Counted from the stretch's first letter, positions 35,106 through 44,533 are shown. The stretch: DNA of 64,000 nucleotides from Cytophagales bacterium (GCA_013298025.1 JAAFJE010000005.1:185668-249667), one strand, 5' to 3'. Translations and numbers: made by a program. Notes: generated by a model from the sequence alone, not told the origin.

Positions 35106-37157
35106 ATGTCTAAGTATCACGCACATAAGATTATTCATTACGACTTAAAAAAGCCTTTAGATACCCTACCGAGTTTTGAGCCAGAATATTATGTGTTTTG
35201 GTATGAACAAATTCCTTTGGGGCATATCTGGATTGAAAAGCACCATCCGAGTGACCTAGCCGAATGGCACCAATGGGTTGTCAATGCCATTGCGAAGGCC
35301 ATTTATGGCTATTTTTGGATTGAACAAGACAGCGATTACACCAATATACTCTATGCTTTTTCGAGCGATAGAGCTTTCATAGAACAAAAGGCAAAGCCCA
35401 ACTTTGCTCGTTTGTTACAACCTGTGGCTACCACTGGCGAACCCGTTTCGGTGGTGATTTGCACCCGCAACCGCCCCAAAGCCATAGGGGCTTGCTTGAC
35501 GAGCTTCTATCAGTCGTATGACCAAAATTTTGAAATTGTGGTGGTTGACAACGCTCCTTCCGACAAAGAAACTGCCAAGTTGATAGCCAAGCATTTTCCG
35601 CAGGTAAAATACCTATTGGAGCCACGCAAAGGACTCGACATCGCACGTAATACAGGTGCGTTGGCGGCATCGCACAATATTGTGGCTTATACCGACGACG
35701 ACGTAATTATTGAGCGAGATTGGATTTCAAAGGTACGTCGGTGTTTTGAAGACCCCATGACAATGGCCGTTACGGGGCTTGTAATTCCCTACGAATTGCG
35801 TACCGAAGCACAGGGGATTTTCGAGCGTTATTGGGGCTTCAACAAAGGGTATAGTCCGCTTACTTTCGACCATAAATATTTCTTGGATAGAGTGGACGAA
35901 GGCGTACCAGCTTGGGACGTTGGTGCTGGGGCAAATATGGCTTTCAGAAAAGACGTTTTCTCGCTTGTGGGCTTATTCGACGAACGCCTCGATGTGGGTG
36001 CGTCGGGCTGTAGTGGCGATTCGGAGTTTTGGTATAGGGTGATGGCAGAAGGCTGGAATTGTAATTATTTTCCCAATTTATATGTCTATCATCAGCACCG
36101 AGAATCGACCGAAGACCTTGAAAAGCAGATTCAGGCGTATATGAAAGGCAACGTAAGCTCGATTATGGTGCAGTATGAAAAATATGGCTACGCAGGTGAT
36201 TTGAAGCGAGTGAAGGAAGCATTACCTGCCTACTATAAACAACGAGTAAAGAAGTTTTTCAGAAGACCTTGGAGTGCAGAGTTTAGGTATGTTTTTACCG
36301 AAATAGAAGGTTGCTGGGCAGGTTGGCAGTACTATAAAAAACACAAAAATACGCCAGCATACCCCACTTTACCCGAACCGCCTCGCCTGACTTTTGCTCC
36401 GTTGAGTGAAACGCCTTTGGTGTCGGTGGTGGTACCTTGTTACAACCAAGCCGATTATTTAGAACAGGCGTTGTTGAGTGTTTACAGCCAGTCGTACCAA
36501 AACTACGAGATTATTGTAATAAACGATGGCTCCGATGACCATACCGCAGCCGTTTGCCAAAAGTACCCTGCTGTGAGGTATGTATATGCACACCGAGTAG
36601 GCTTGTCCAATGCCCGAAACATTGGGGTCGCATATGCTAAAGGTGAAACGGTTGTATTTTTAGATGCCGACGACGTGCTGTACCCCAATGCTTTCGAACT
36701 CAATTTGTACTACCTAAAAACGTTTCCAGAAATGGCTTTTGTCTATGGAGGATACAATAAAATAGATGCTACTGGCGAAATCATTGAATCGCCTGTGACC
36801 GAACCCAAACAATACAATATTTACACGGCTTTGTTGCAAGGCAATTGTATCGGTATGGGGGCTTCGGTGATGTATCGAAGGGCTTTGTTTTTTAGGTACT
36901 TTTTTGATAATAAACTGCCTGTATGTGAAGATTATGACCTCTATTTGCGGATTGCCCAAACGTATGATGCTTTAGGTCACGCAAAACCAATTACAGGCTA
37001 TCGGATGCACGCCAATAATATGTCGAAAAATAAGACTTTAATGCTCGAAAAAGCCCTAGAAGTATTGAAAAAACAGGAAGCTGGCTTGCAAAACGAATCG
37101 GAAAAAGCGGCATACCGACAAGGTGTACAAAACTGGCAAGCCTATTACCAATCTTAA
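35106..37157 (+). CDS. Glycosyltransferase with two GT2 domains
   Basis: The 683-residue protein carries two GT-A domains of family 2. The first (about 113-345) starts PVSVVICTRNRPKAIGACL, has the metal-binding motif in YTDDDVIIE (about 197-205), and the acceptor-site region DSEFWYRV. The second (about 437-640) starts LVSVVVPCYNQADYLEQALL, has FLDADDVLYPNA, and CEDYDLYLRIA. About 110 N-terminal residues are unassigned. No membrane segments are evident, so it probably works at the cytoplasmic face on lipid-linked acceptors, adding two sugars. It follows the exporter ATPase by 38 bases. Confidence 0.9.
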   Translation: MSKYHAHKIIHYDLKKPLDTLPSFEPEYYVFWYEQIPLGHIWIEKHHPSDLAEWHQWVVNAIAKAIYGYFWIEQDSDYTNILYAFSSDRAFIEQKAKPNFARLLQPVATTGEPVSVVICTRNRPKAIGACLTSFYQSYDQNFEIVVVDNAPSDKETAKLIAKHFPQVKYLLEPRKGLDIARNTGALAASHNIVAYTDDDVIIERDWISKVRRCFEDPMTMAVTGLVIPYELRTEAQGIFERYWGFNKGYSPLTFDHKYFLDRVDEGVPAWDVGAGANMAFRKDVFSLVGLFDERLDVGASGCSGDSEFWYRVMAEGWNCNYFPNLYVYHQHRESTEDLEKQIQAYMKGNVSSIMVQYEKYGYAGDLKRVKEALPAYYKQRVKKFFRRPWSAEFRYVFTEIEGCWAGWQYYKKHKNTPAYPTLPEPPRLTFAPLSETPLVSVVVPCYNQADYLEQALLSVYSQSYQNYEIIVINDGSDDHTAAVCQKYPAVRYVYAHRVGLSNARNIGVAYAKGETVVFLDADDVLYPNAFELNLYYLKTFPEMAFVYGGYNKIDATGEIIESPVTEPKQYNIYTALLQGNCIGMGASVMYRRALFFRYFFDNKLPVCEDYDLYLRIAQTYDALGHAKPITGYRMHANNMSKNKTLMLEKALEVLKKQEAGLQNESEKAAYRQGVQNWQAYYQS

Positions 37158-37376
37158 AGATTGAGTATATACAAAGGGTTGCACTAACGGCAGTTTGAAG
37201 GTTGGTGTAATCCTTTTTACTCATGCCAAAAGCAAAGGATTTTTCTCAATTTCGTTATAAAAATTTAACCTCAGCAACAAAACAAAAATGAACCATAAGC
37301 CTAGTTGTTTTAAATAGATACGATTATTTTTTTTTCCAAAAACTTTAAATTAACAACCTAGCTTGTCTCTATTACC

Positions 37377-38372
37377 ATGTTGCACACATTTGAAAGAACG
37401 CCCTCGAATCCACCACGTATCGCTCCGATTGAGCTGGAAAACCGTCCGCTCATTTCGGTGATGATTCCTACTTATAATTGTTATAAATATGTAGAAAGAA
37501 CCTTGCTGAGTGTGCTCTCTCAGGACTTTGATATGGACTTGGTGCAGATTGAGGTTGTTGACGATTGCAGTACCGATGGTAATATTGGCGAATTGGTACG
37601 AAGAGTTGGCAAAGGAAAAGTGACCTTTTATCGACAACTTAAAAACGTAGGAAGTTTACGCAATTTTGAAACCTGTATCAACCGTGCTCAAGGGCATTGG
37701 GTGCATATTTTGCATGGAGATGATAAAATTAAACAAGGATTTTACCAAGAAATCAAATCACTGATTGACAACTTTCCACAGGCTTCGGCGGTGTTTACCG
37801 ACTATATTTATATGAACGAAGCCGATGCCGAAATGTATGCTCTGCCTCCTTTGTTGCCAGAACCAGGCATTTTGCCCAATTGGCTCGATAGAATTTCACA
37901 AGGACAGCGTATCCAGCCACCAGCGATTTTGGTAAAAAGGGCTGTTTACGAAGATTTGGGCAGTTTTTTTGCTGTGCATTATGGCGAAGATTGGGAAATG
38001 TGGGTGCGTATTGCCTCCAAATATGCCTTTGCTTATAGTCCAACGTACCTTGCCCTTTATCGGATTCATACCACCAATATCACGAGTAATTCTTTCTTAT
38101 CGGCACAAGCCATTGCCGATATTATCAAGGTCGTAAATATTATTGAAAAGTACTGGCCAGAAGACAAAAAGAAGCAATACAGAAACCGAGCACTGAGGAA
38201 CTTTTCGGAGTATTTTGCCAAAATTTCGGATAAAATTTACCACGACTACCAAAATCCCAAGGCAGCTTACAAGCACGTTTGGAAAACATTCCAGATGCAC
38301 CCCAACAAAGTAACGTTGAAGTATTTAATGAAAATTTATTTCAAAAGATTGATTCGTTATAAACAGCCTTGA
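37377..38372 (+). CDS. Family 2 glycosyltransferase
   Basis: The 331-residue protein has one GT-A domain: PLISVMIPTYNCYKYVERTL (about 23-42), VVDDCSTDG, and the metal-binding LHGDDKI. ILVKRAVYEDLG and GEDWEMWVRIASKY form the acceptor-side helix. The C-terminal 90 residues are basic and may sit against the membrane. The sugar is unknown. It lies 219 bases after the two-domain glycosyltransferase in the same direction and ends the polysaccharide cluster. Confidence 0.9.
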   Translation: MLHTFERTPSNPPRIAPIELENRPLISVMIPTYNCYKYVERTLLSVLSQDFDMDLVQIEVVDDCSTDGNIGELVRRVGKGKVTFYRQLKNVGSLRNFETCINRAQGHWVHILHGDDKIKQGFYQEIKSLIDNFPQASAVFTDYIYMNEADAEMYALPPLLPEPGILPNWLDRISQGQRIQPPAILVKRAVYEDLGSFFAVHYGEDWEMWVRIASKYAFAYSPTYLALYRIHTTNITSNSFLSAQAIADIIKVVNIIEKYWPEDKKKQYRNRALRNFSEYFAKISDKIYHDYQNPKAAYKHVWKTFQMHPNKVTLKYLMKIYFKRLIRYKQP

Positions 38373-38386
38373 TACACTTTTTTGTA

Positions 38387-38415
38387 CGATAACTTTTCCT
38401 TTGGACAAGTTATCG
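38387..38415 (+). terminator. Possible terminator after the glycosyltransferase
   Basis: CGATAACTT (38387-38395) pairs perfectly with AAGTTATCG (38407-38415) around 11 bases. The sequence after the stem is only mildly T-rich, so the terminator role is uncertain. Confidence 0.45.
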
Positions 38416-38459
38416 GTTGTTCTTGCCTAAAATGGCTTACTTGTGATGGATGCTAGAGC

Positions 38460-38643
38460 GAAAAGATGGGATTTTCCCTCTCTGAGACGACTCGTCGTAT
38501 CTTTATAGATAGATTTTCCATGAAAAAGATAGGATTCTCCCTCTCTGAGACGACTCGTCGTATCTTTATAGATAGGTTTTTCCATGAAAAAGATAGGGTT
38601 TCCCATTTCTAAGATGGCTCGTCCTATCTTTTAGATGAATTTT
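38460..38643. repeat. 64-bp tandem repeat array, inverse orientation
   Basis: About three units begin near 38460, at ATGAAAAAGATAGG 38520, and at 38584. The reverse complement of a unit closely follows the 31.2-kb unit: GAATCCTATCTTTTTCATG and CTATCTATAAAGATA against AATCCTATCTTTTTCATG and CATCTATAAGATA. This is therefore the same repeat family turned around. The 64-bp period breaks any reading frame. AAAGATA and TATCTTT within a unit can pair. Confidence 0.8.
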
Positions 38644-38733
38644 TGCTTCACAATGTTGCTTGTATCTGAAGCTAGGCTCGTTGGAAATGATTTGATGCAG
38701 GTAATAATTCTGCATTAGTACTTACGTACACCC

Positions 38734-39258
38734 TTAGCTTCTTTCTCCTTCAAAAAGCGACTTTAGTTCGTGGGCTTCTTGGGCCTTCATTCTTCCAGCC
38801 AAAACGAGCCTTAATTGTCGCCTACGCAACGCTCCTTCATACAGGGCGTGTTCGTCGGCTGTTTCAGGAATCGCCTGTGGTACGTCGATAGGACGACCCG
38901 ACTGGTCAACTGCCACAAACGTAAAAAATGCTTTATTGGTTGTTACTCGTTGTTGTGCTGGAATATTTTCGGCCCAAACGTCAATCACGACTTCCATCGA
39001 CGAGTTGAAGGCACGGGTTACTTTGGCTTGCAACGTAACAACGCTCCCAAGGGGTATAGATTCTTTGAATGAAACATTATCGACAGAAGCCGTTACAACA
39101 ATCCGATTAGAATGCTTTTGAGCACATATTGCCCCCACCACATCCATCATACGCATCAGATTCCCTCCCATCAAATTGCCCAAGGTATTGGTATCGTTCG
39201 GGAATATCATTTCGGTCATGGTCGTAAGCGACTCGGCTACAGGTTTTGATTTAGCCAT
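38734..39258 (-). CDS. Acyl-CoA thioesterase, hotdog fold
   Basis: The 174-residue protein hydrolyses acyl-CoA to free fatty acid and CoA. It belongs to the YciA/BFIT-type branch: MTEMIFPNDTNTLGNLMGGN (about 13-32) holds the conserved Asn-Thr-Gly-rich segment, then LMRMMDVVGAICAQKHS on the central hotdog helix, then TASVDNVSFKESIPLGSVV. Substrate chain length is unknown. It starts 18 bases after nuoK on the same strand and is probably cotranscribed with nuoIJK, although there is no metabolic reason to link them. Confidence 0.92.
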   Translation of the reverse strand: MAKSKPVAESLTTMTEMIFPNDTNTLGNLMGGNLMRMMDVVGAICAQKHSNRIVVTASVDNVSFKESIPLGSVVTLQAKVTRAFNSSMEVVIDVWAENIPAQQRVTTNKAFFTFVAVDQSGRPIDVPQAIPETADEHALYEGALRRRQLRLVLAGRMKAQEAHELKSLFEGERS

Positions 39259-39276
39259 TGTTCAACGAAGTGTTTA

Positions 39277-39585
39277 TTATTTTTTTAGTTGGTTAATTTC
39301 ATCCAAATGAACTGTCTGGAAATGTTCATATACTTTTAGCACAATGGCCAAGGCAACAACCGCTTCGCAGGCTGCTACTACGATAACAAACAGCGAGAAA
39401 ATTTGTCCTTGTAGTGTTGGGTCATTTTTACTAAAAGCAACGAGGTTAAGATTAACAGCATTGAGCATGAGTTCGATGCCCATGAGTACCACAATGATAT
39501 TGCGTTTGACCACTACAATTGCCAAGCCTATACTAAAAAGCATGGCACTCGTGAGCAAATAGTATCCTAAAAAGCTATTGTCCAT
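39277..39585 (-). CDS. nuoK: NADH-quinone oxidoreductase subunit K
   Basis: NuoK is a small membrane subunit of respiratory complex I that takes part in proton translocation. The 102-residue protein has three membrane helices, with the conserved Glu in GIELMLNAVNLNLVAF (about residue 37) and a second in ACEAVVALAIVLKVYEHF (about 73). Both match the antiporter-like motif. It starts 3 bases after nuoJ. No nuoL, M or N follows; an acyl-CoA thioesterase takes that position. Confidence 0.96.
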   Translation of the reverse strand: MDNSFLGYYLLTSAMLFSIGLAIVVVKRNIIVVLMGIELMLNAVNLNLVAFSKNDPTLQGQIFSLFVIVVAACEAVVALAIVLKVYEHFQTVHLDEINQLKK

Positions 39586-39588
39586 TGT

Positions 39589-40116
39589 TTAGTCTTTTGT
39601 TTTTTTACTTAAATATGCTGCTCCTAAAAGCACTGCCATCAACAATACGCCTGCTACTTCAAAAGGCAAGACAAAGTTGGTCATAAGCGAAACGCCTATT
39701 TGTTGTACGGTAGAATGTTGTTCTATTTCTTCAAAAAGGCTTTGCTGGATTTCGGCAAAGCGGGCCCGACCTATCGCAAAAAAGAGCAAGGCAAAAATGC
39801 CCAAGGCAACCACTATGCCCCAAAATTGGTTGGTACTTCCCGACTCAATAGTATTTTTACCTACATCTTTGTTGCCTTTTTTGTTGGTGAGCATAATACC
39901 AAAAATCAACAACACCAACACGCCACCTACATAGACCAATATCTGCGTAACAGCTACAAAATCGGCACCTGCCAGCACGTATAAGGCCGCAATACCAAGA
40001 AATGTACCCAACAAACAAAAAGCGGCATACAATACATTTTTGGTGATTAATACAACTGAGGCTGTAACCAAAGTTAATATCATAAAGAAAATAAATACGA
40101 CTTGTAACATGGGCAA
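39589..40116 (-). CDS. nuoJ: NADH-quinone oxidoreductase subunit J
   Basis: NuoJ is a five-helix membrane subunit of complex I next to NuoK. The 175-residue sequence has YAAFCLLGTFLGIAALYVLA and the conserved TQILVYVGGVLVLLIFGIML segment, whose Tyr-Val-Gly-Gly core in helix 3 undergoes the pi-bulge transition known for this subunit. The C-terminus has FVLPFEVAGVLLMAVLLGA. It lies 15 bases after nuoI and 3 before nuoK. Confidence 0.96.
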   Translation of the reverse strand: MPMLQVVFIFFMILTLVTASVVLITKNVLYAAFCLLGTFLGIAALYVLAGADFVAVTQILVYVGGVLVLLIFGIMLTNKKGNKDVGKNTIESGSTNQFWGIVVALGIFALLFFAIGRARFAEIQQSLFEEIEQHSTVQQIGVSLMTNFVLPFEVAGVLLMAVLLGAAYLSKKTKD

Positions 40117-40131
40117 TGTTATTGAGTAATT

Positions 40132-41454
40132 TTATTGTTTGGCCTCAGAAGAAGAATCTTGAATGTCATTACCAGACGCTTTGTACCTCGGCTTAAAAAC
40201 AGGACGAGCAGGCTTGGCTGGCTCATCGCTTGGTGCTGTGGCTTTAGCACTTTCTTCCGAAACCGTTGTTTCGGTTGTAGGTGCTTTAAATTTAGGCTTA
40301 AAAACAGGGCGAGCAGGCTTGGCTGGCTCATCGCTCGGTGCTGTGGCTTCTGGTGCTACGGCTTTAGCACTACTTTCTTCCGAAACCGTTTTTTCGGTTG
40401 TAGGTGCTTTAAATTTAGGCTTAAAAACAGGGCGAGCAGGCTTGGCTGGCTCATCGCTTGGTGCTGAGGCTTCTGGTGCTATGGCTTTAGCACTTTCTTC
40501 CGAAACCGTTTTTTCGGTTGCAGGAGCTTTGAATTTAGGCTTAAAAACAGGACGAGCAGGCTTGACAGGCTCATCGCTCGTTGCTGAGGCTTCTGGTGCT
40601 ACAGCTTTATCACTTTCTTCCGAAACCGTTTTTTCGGTTGCTTTGAATTTTGGCTTAAAAACAGGGCGAGCAGGCTTGGCTGGCTCATCGCTCGGTGCTG
40701 TGGCTTCTGGTTCTTTTACATCCTCGGCGTTTGCTGTTTTAAATTTCGGTTTAAATACAGGTTTTGCCGTAGGAATTATAGGTTCAGTTTCCTGTGTTGT
40801 TGGTATTTCAGCTATAGGCTGTACTTTAGGCTTGAAGGCAGGTTTGGCTACAGGCGTAGTTTTAGGCGTTGTTTCTTTCTTAAACGCCTCTTTTTCTTGC
40901 ATATATTGTGCATACAATTGCTTTTTCTCCTCCGCTTGTTCAGCCGTAAGATTGGCAAACTGGAAATTATGGTCGATTACATCGAATACCGAAAAATCGT
41001 ATTCTTTGGTCATGGTCAGGCATTCGGTAGGGCAAACGGTTGTACACAAGCCACAAAAGCAACATTTCGACATATCAATGTCAAATTTGGCGGCGTACAA
41101 ACGAATCGCCGAGCTGTCGGAGGCATAGCCTACAACACCAGTGGCTTTGATTGGTTCAATTTCGATACAATCGACAGGACAAATTTTAGCACATTTATCG
41201 CACACAATGCAATCGTCCATTTCATTGTGCAGTTGATAACGCCCTGTGTCGGGTACAGGAATTTGTTCAAACGGATATTGCACCGTTACAATGCCCGTTT
41301 GTTGGTCGAAGTAATGGGCATCATCCACAAAGATAGGCTTACGACTTTGACGAGCCTCTAAGAGGTGTTTAAAAGACAAAGAAAGCCCTTTCAAAGAAGT
41401 TTTTATTCCCTCTTTGATATTGCCCCAATATGTGTTGTTTGCTCCTTTTTGCAT
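40132..41454 (-). CDS. nuoI: NADH-quinone oxidoreductase subunit I with a long repeat tail
   Basis: NuoI carries two 4Fe-4S clusters (N6a/N6b) that pass electrons along complex I. Residues 1 to about 180 are a normal NuoI: CIVCDKCAKICPVDC and CCFCGLCTTVCPTEC supply the eight cysteine ligands. The remaining 260 residues are an added low-complexity tail. It has several copies of a unit of about 35-40 residues built on SDEPAKPARPVFKPKFKA and TEKTVSEESAKA, rich in Lys, Pro, Glu and Ala. The tail has no cysteine and should be disordered. An in-frame TTG two codons earlier was rejected in favour of the ATG at 41454. nuoH does not lie upstream; the gene starts after the E1 gene. Confidence 0.95.
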   Translation of the reverse strand: MQKGANNTYWGNIKEGIKTSLKGLSLSFKHLLEARQSRKPIFVDDAHYFDQQTGIVTVQYPFEQIPVPDTGRYQLHNEMDDCIVCDKCAKICPVDCIEIEPIKATGVVGYASDSSAIRLYAAKFDIDMSKCCFCGLCTTVCPTECLTMTKEYDFSVFDVIDHNFQFANLTAEQAEEKKQLYAQYMQEKEAFKKETTPKTTPVAKPAFKPKVQPIAEIPTTQETEPIIPTAKPVFKPKFKTANAEDVKEPEATAPSDEPAKPARPVFKPKFKATEKTVSEESDKAVAPEASATSDEPVKPARPVFKPKFKAPATEKTVSEESAKAIAPEASAPSDEPAKPARPVFKPKFKAPTTEKTVSEESSAKAVAPEATAPSDEPAKPARPVFKPKFKAPTTETTVSEESAKATAPSDEPAKPARPVFKPRYKASGNDIQDSSSEAKQ

Positions 41455-41567
41455 AATCAATTACAAAGCTACGCTATAAAATACTGAATTTATAGAGTAA
41501 ACCTTTTTTTTTGGTAAAAGAATCCACGTACCGTAAATATTGCCTTACCTACACTTTAAAACAAAAC

Positions 41568-41602
41568 ATTAGGCTTTAAGATAACCTATCTCGAAGCCTA
41601 AT
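41568..41602 (-). terminator. Terminator after the E1 gene
   Basis: ATTAGGCTT (41568-41576) pairs perfectly with AAGCCTAAT (41594-41602). Read on the minus strand it is followed by a GTTTTGTTTT run. It lies 26 bases after the E1 stop codon and separates that gene from nuoI. Confidence 0.7.
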
Positions 41603-41628
41603 GCCTATTGTTAAACAAAGTTTTGTCC

Positions 41629-44079
41629 TTAATACAATGTTGGAAATGCCTGCGGATTAGCCTCGTGCATAAGCTCATATACAGCATCAAAAACAGTATC
41701 GGCACTTGGTTTCGAGAAGTAATCGCCATCAGAACTGTAGGCGGGTCGGTGTGGTTGGGCTGCGACACACACAGGCTTGGCATCGAGCCAACGATAGGCG
41801 TTTTGTCCATCTAATACCTGTTGCATCATATAAGCCGACGCACCGCCGGGCATATCTTCATCGGCAAATACGACTCGGTTGGTTTTTTGTATCGACTGCA
41901 CAATGCGGTGATGGCGGTCGAAAGGCAAAAGGGTTTGTACGTCTATGATTTCAATGCTAATGCCTACTTCTTGAAGCGAACGGGCAGCTTCTAGTACAAT
42001 GCGACACATCGAGCCGTAGGTGACAACCGTTACATCTTCACCTGCTCGAATCACTTCTGGTACACCTAATGGCACACGCATCTCTGGCAAATTGTCTGGC
42101 AATTTTTCTTTCAAACGGTATCCATTCAGGCATTCGATTACGATAGCGGGGTCGTCGCTTTCGAGCAATGTATTGTACAAACCTGCCGCTTGGGTCATGT
42201 TGCGAGGAACACATAAATGTACTCCACGCAAGCCATTAAGCAATACTGCCATAGGCGAACCCGAATGCCATATTCCTTCGAGGCGATGCCCACGGGTACG
42301 GATAATCATGGGAGCTTTTTGTCCTCCTTTGGTGCGGTAATGCAGACAAGCGAGGTCGTCGGACAACGTAGCAAAAGGATAAAAGATATAATCAAGATAT
42401 TGTATTTCGATGATAGGACGTAGCCCACGCATGGCAGCCCCAATGCCTTGTCCTACGATAGTCATTTCTCTGATGCCTGTATCGGTCACACGCCAATGCC
42501 CATGTTTTTCTTGCAACCCAGCCAATGTTTGGTTGACATCCCCTATTTTACCGACATCTTCGCCAATGATAAAAATTTGAGGATATTCTGATAAAAGGCG
42601 GTCGAAGTTTTTATTCAAAATCTCTCTTCCATCCAATATAGGAGCATCTTCGGTATATTCGGCTGGCACGGCGCTTACTTTGAGGGGCGAATCAGCCGAA
42701 ATACTGTATTGCAAGGCATTAAAACGGTCGTAGTTGCGTTCTTCTGCCTTTTGTAGCCATGCTTGTAAGCCTTCTTTAGCAGGAATTTGCTCGAATCGGA
42801 GCAACCGTAAGGCTTTTTTTACAGCCGTGATATTATCTCGATGAATGGCGTTGGGAGTCTTTTTTAGCTCGTCGATGATAGGTTGAATAAATACCCCTTG
42901 TCGGCTTTCTCTTGTGGCTTCTTCTAGCCATACGAGGGCATCGGCTCGTTCGGGCTTAATCGAATCCATATAATCTTTCCAAGCCTGTTTTTGGGCTTGT
43001 CGGGCAATGCCTACCGCTTCTTCGTCGATTTGTAAAAGTTCATCTTCCGATGCAATGGCATTGTCCAAAATCCATGTTCTAAAGCGAGTATTGCAATCAA
43101 AATCTATTTCAAATTGTAACCTTTCGGCTGATTTATAGCGTTCGTGCGAGCCAGAAGCAGAGTGTCCTTGTTGTTGTGTCACCTCTTCTACGTGAATCAA
43201 CGAAGGAATGTGGTATTGTCGGGCAAGTTTGGCTGCTTTTTGAAAAGCTTCCATCAAACCTACATAATCCCAAGCTTTCACTGCAATGATTTCTAAACCA
43301 GCCTCTTCTTCATTGCGTTGGTATCCGGCCAAGGCTTTAGAAATAGAACATTTAGTTGTTTGGTATTCGGTAGGTACAGAAATGCCATAGCCATCGTCCC
43401 AGACGGCCATCACAAGTGGAATTTGTAACACCCCTGCGGCATTGATACATTCCAAGAACATTCCTTCCGAAGTAGAAGCATCGCCGATGGTGGCAAAGCA
43501 TACTTCGTTGCCTTGTTTTGAAAATTTCTGAGCAATTTCACCCTGCAATTCGGGCAACAAACGGTATAGTTTTGAAGCGTAAGCCAAGCCAATCGACCGA
43601 GGCATTTGTCCAGCCGTAGAAGACACCCCTGCTGCCGAGTTAAAAAGTTGGGTTTGGTCAACCCAATTTCCTTCGGCATCGAGCCACTGCGTAGCATGGT
43701 GGTTGTTCATGGTGCGTCCGCCTGTGTGCGGGTCAAAGGCTTTGTCTGGATGCCCGTACAATTGTGCAAAATATTGCGTCCATGTCATATCGCCAACAGC
43801 CGCTACAATGGTTTGGTCACGATAATACCCCGACACAAAATCGCCTGCTTGCATGGCTCTTGCCAAGGCAATTTGTGCCAGTTCTTTGCCATCGCCATAA
43901 ATCCCAAACTTGGCTCGTCCAGCAAATACTTCCTTCCTTACAAGCAAAGAGCATTCTCGGCTTATCCTTGCTAAACGATAATCCTGTAGTACAGACTCCT
44001 TTTGGAACAGAGGTAGTTCTGGCGATGTTTCGTTTTCTAACACAGTTGTTTCGGATTGTTCGGATTGATAAGTACGCAT
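41629..44079 (-). CDS. 2-oxoacid dehydrogenase E1, alpha/beta fusion
   Basis: E1 is the thiamine-diphosphate enzyme that decarboxylates a 2-oxoacid in a dehydrogenase complex. The 816-residue protein joins the alpha half (about 1-400), with MNNHHATQW, the thiamine motif IGDASTSEG...N and GHSASGSHERY, to the beta half (about 480-816), with IGEDVGKIGDVNQT and DTGIREMTIVGQGIGAAMRG. This fused type is common in Bacteroidota and most like branched-chain 2-oxoacid E1; pyruvate cannot be excluded. No E2 or E3 gene is adjacent. A terminator follows. Confidence 0.93.
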   Translation of the reverse strand: MRTYQSEQSETTVLENETSPELPLFQKESVLQDYRLARISRECSLLVRKEVFAGRAKFGIYGDGKELAQIALARAMQAGDFVSGYYRDQTIVAAVGDMTWTQYFAQLYGHPDKAFDPHTGGRTMNNHHATQWLDAEGNWVDQTQLFNSAAGVSSTAGQMPRSIGLAYASKLYRLLPELQGEIAQKFSKQGNEVCFATIGDASTSEGMFLECINAAGVLQIPLVMAVWDDGYGISVPTEYQTTKCSISKALAGYQRNEEEAGLEIIAVKAWDYVGLMEAFQKAAKLARQYHIPSLIHVEEVTQQQGHSASGSHERYKSAERLQFEIDFDCNTRFRTWILDNAIASEDELLQIDEEAVGIARQAQKQAWKDYMDSIKPERADALVWLEEATRESRQGVFIQPIIDELKKTPNAIHRDNITAVKKALRLLRFEQIPAKEGLQAWLQKAEERNYDRFNALQYSISADSPLKVSAVPAEYTEDAPILDGREILNKNFDRLLSEYPQIFIIGEDVGKIGDVNQTLAGLQEKHGHWRVTDTGIREMTIVGQGIGAAMRGLRPIIEIQYLDYIFYPFATLSDDLACLHYRTKGGQKAPMIIRTRGHRLEGIWHSGSPMAVLLNGLRGVHLCVPRNMTQAAGLYNTLLESDDPAIVIECLNGYRLKEKLPDNLPEMRVPLGVPEVIRAGEDVTVVTYGSMCRIVLEAARSLQEVGISIEIIDVQTLLPFDRHHRIVQSIQKTNRVVFADEDMPGGASAYMMQQVLDGQNAYRWLDAKPVCVAAQPHRPAYSSDGDYFSKPSADTVFDAVYELMHEANPQAFPTLY

Positions 44080-44533
44080 TCCTATGGTTTTATTTTGCTT
44101 CTATACAGCGTCTAATAAAGTCACGTATTTTGTGCATTTATACGGCTAGATACACTTATTTCAAAAAAACAGTTCTTTATTTTTTCTTAGCTCCCTACCT
44201 GTAAAGTCGTATCAAAAATAAGATAAATTAATTAGTATAACAAATGCTTACCTATTTGAGGTTAATGTTAATGATTTGTTAAAGCCTTTTCCATATTTTG
44301 CTAATCTGCTGTGATAATATATTTTTGTTTGGTGACAAAAGCCTCACATTCTTAATTATGGTGCTTTCGTAGAGAAAAATAACAGATTATTTTTTTGTAC
44401 AGTACTGCACATTTTCAGGAATTTAGTGGCGATTTCATACAACAAATACACGCATTTTGCGTAAATTATCATAAAATTTCCACGATTCATTCGCTGTCAA
44501 GTAATTTTCATTCAATCTAAACAATCAGTTCAC
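44080..44533. other. Intergenic region between divergent E1 and DUF1573 genes
   Basis: This 454-base AT-rich region must contain the promoters of both flanking genes. One good plus-strand promoter was found (44297-44327). I see no gene and no strong hairpin. Confidence 0.6.
44297..44327 (+). promoter_or_regulatory. Candidate promoter TTTG-N19-TATTTTTG
   Basis: TTTG at 44297-44300 and TATTTTTG at 44320-44327 match both Bacteroidota promoter elements with a 19-base spacer. The next plus-strand gene (DUF1573) starts 206 bases downstream, implying a leader of about 200 bases. Confidence 0.55.

Larger units (their letters stand above)
38373..38733. other. Intergenic region with stem-loop and minisatellite
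   Basis: This gap between convergent genes holds a stem-loop at 38387-38415 and the 64-bp repeat array at 38460-38643. I see no gene in it. The last 90 bases before the thioesterase stop show nothing. Confidence 0.6.

Noticed and set aside
40163..41128. 321-residue repetitive frame on the plus strand
   Set aside because: It is the antisense of the NuoI repeat tail and cysteine region; NuoI is clearly the real gene.
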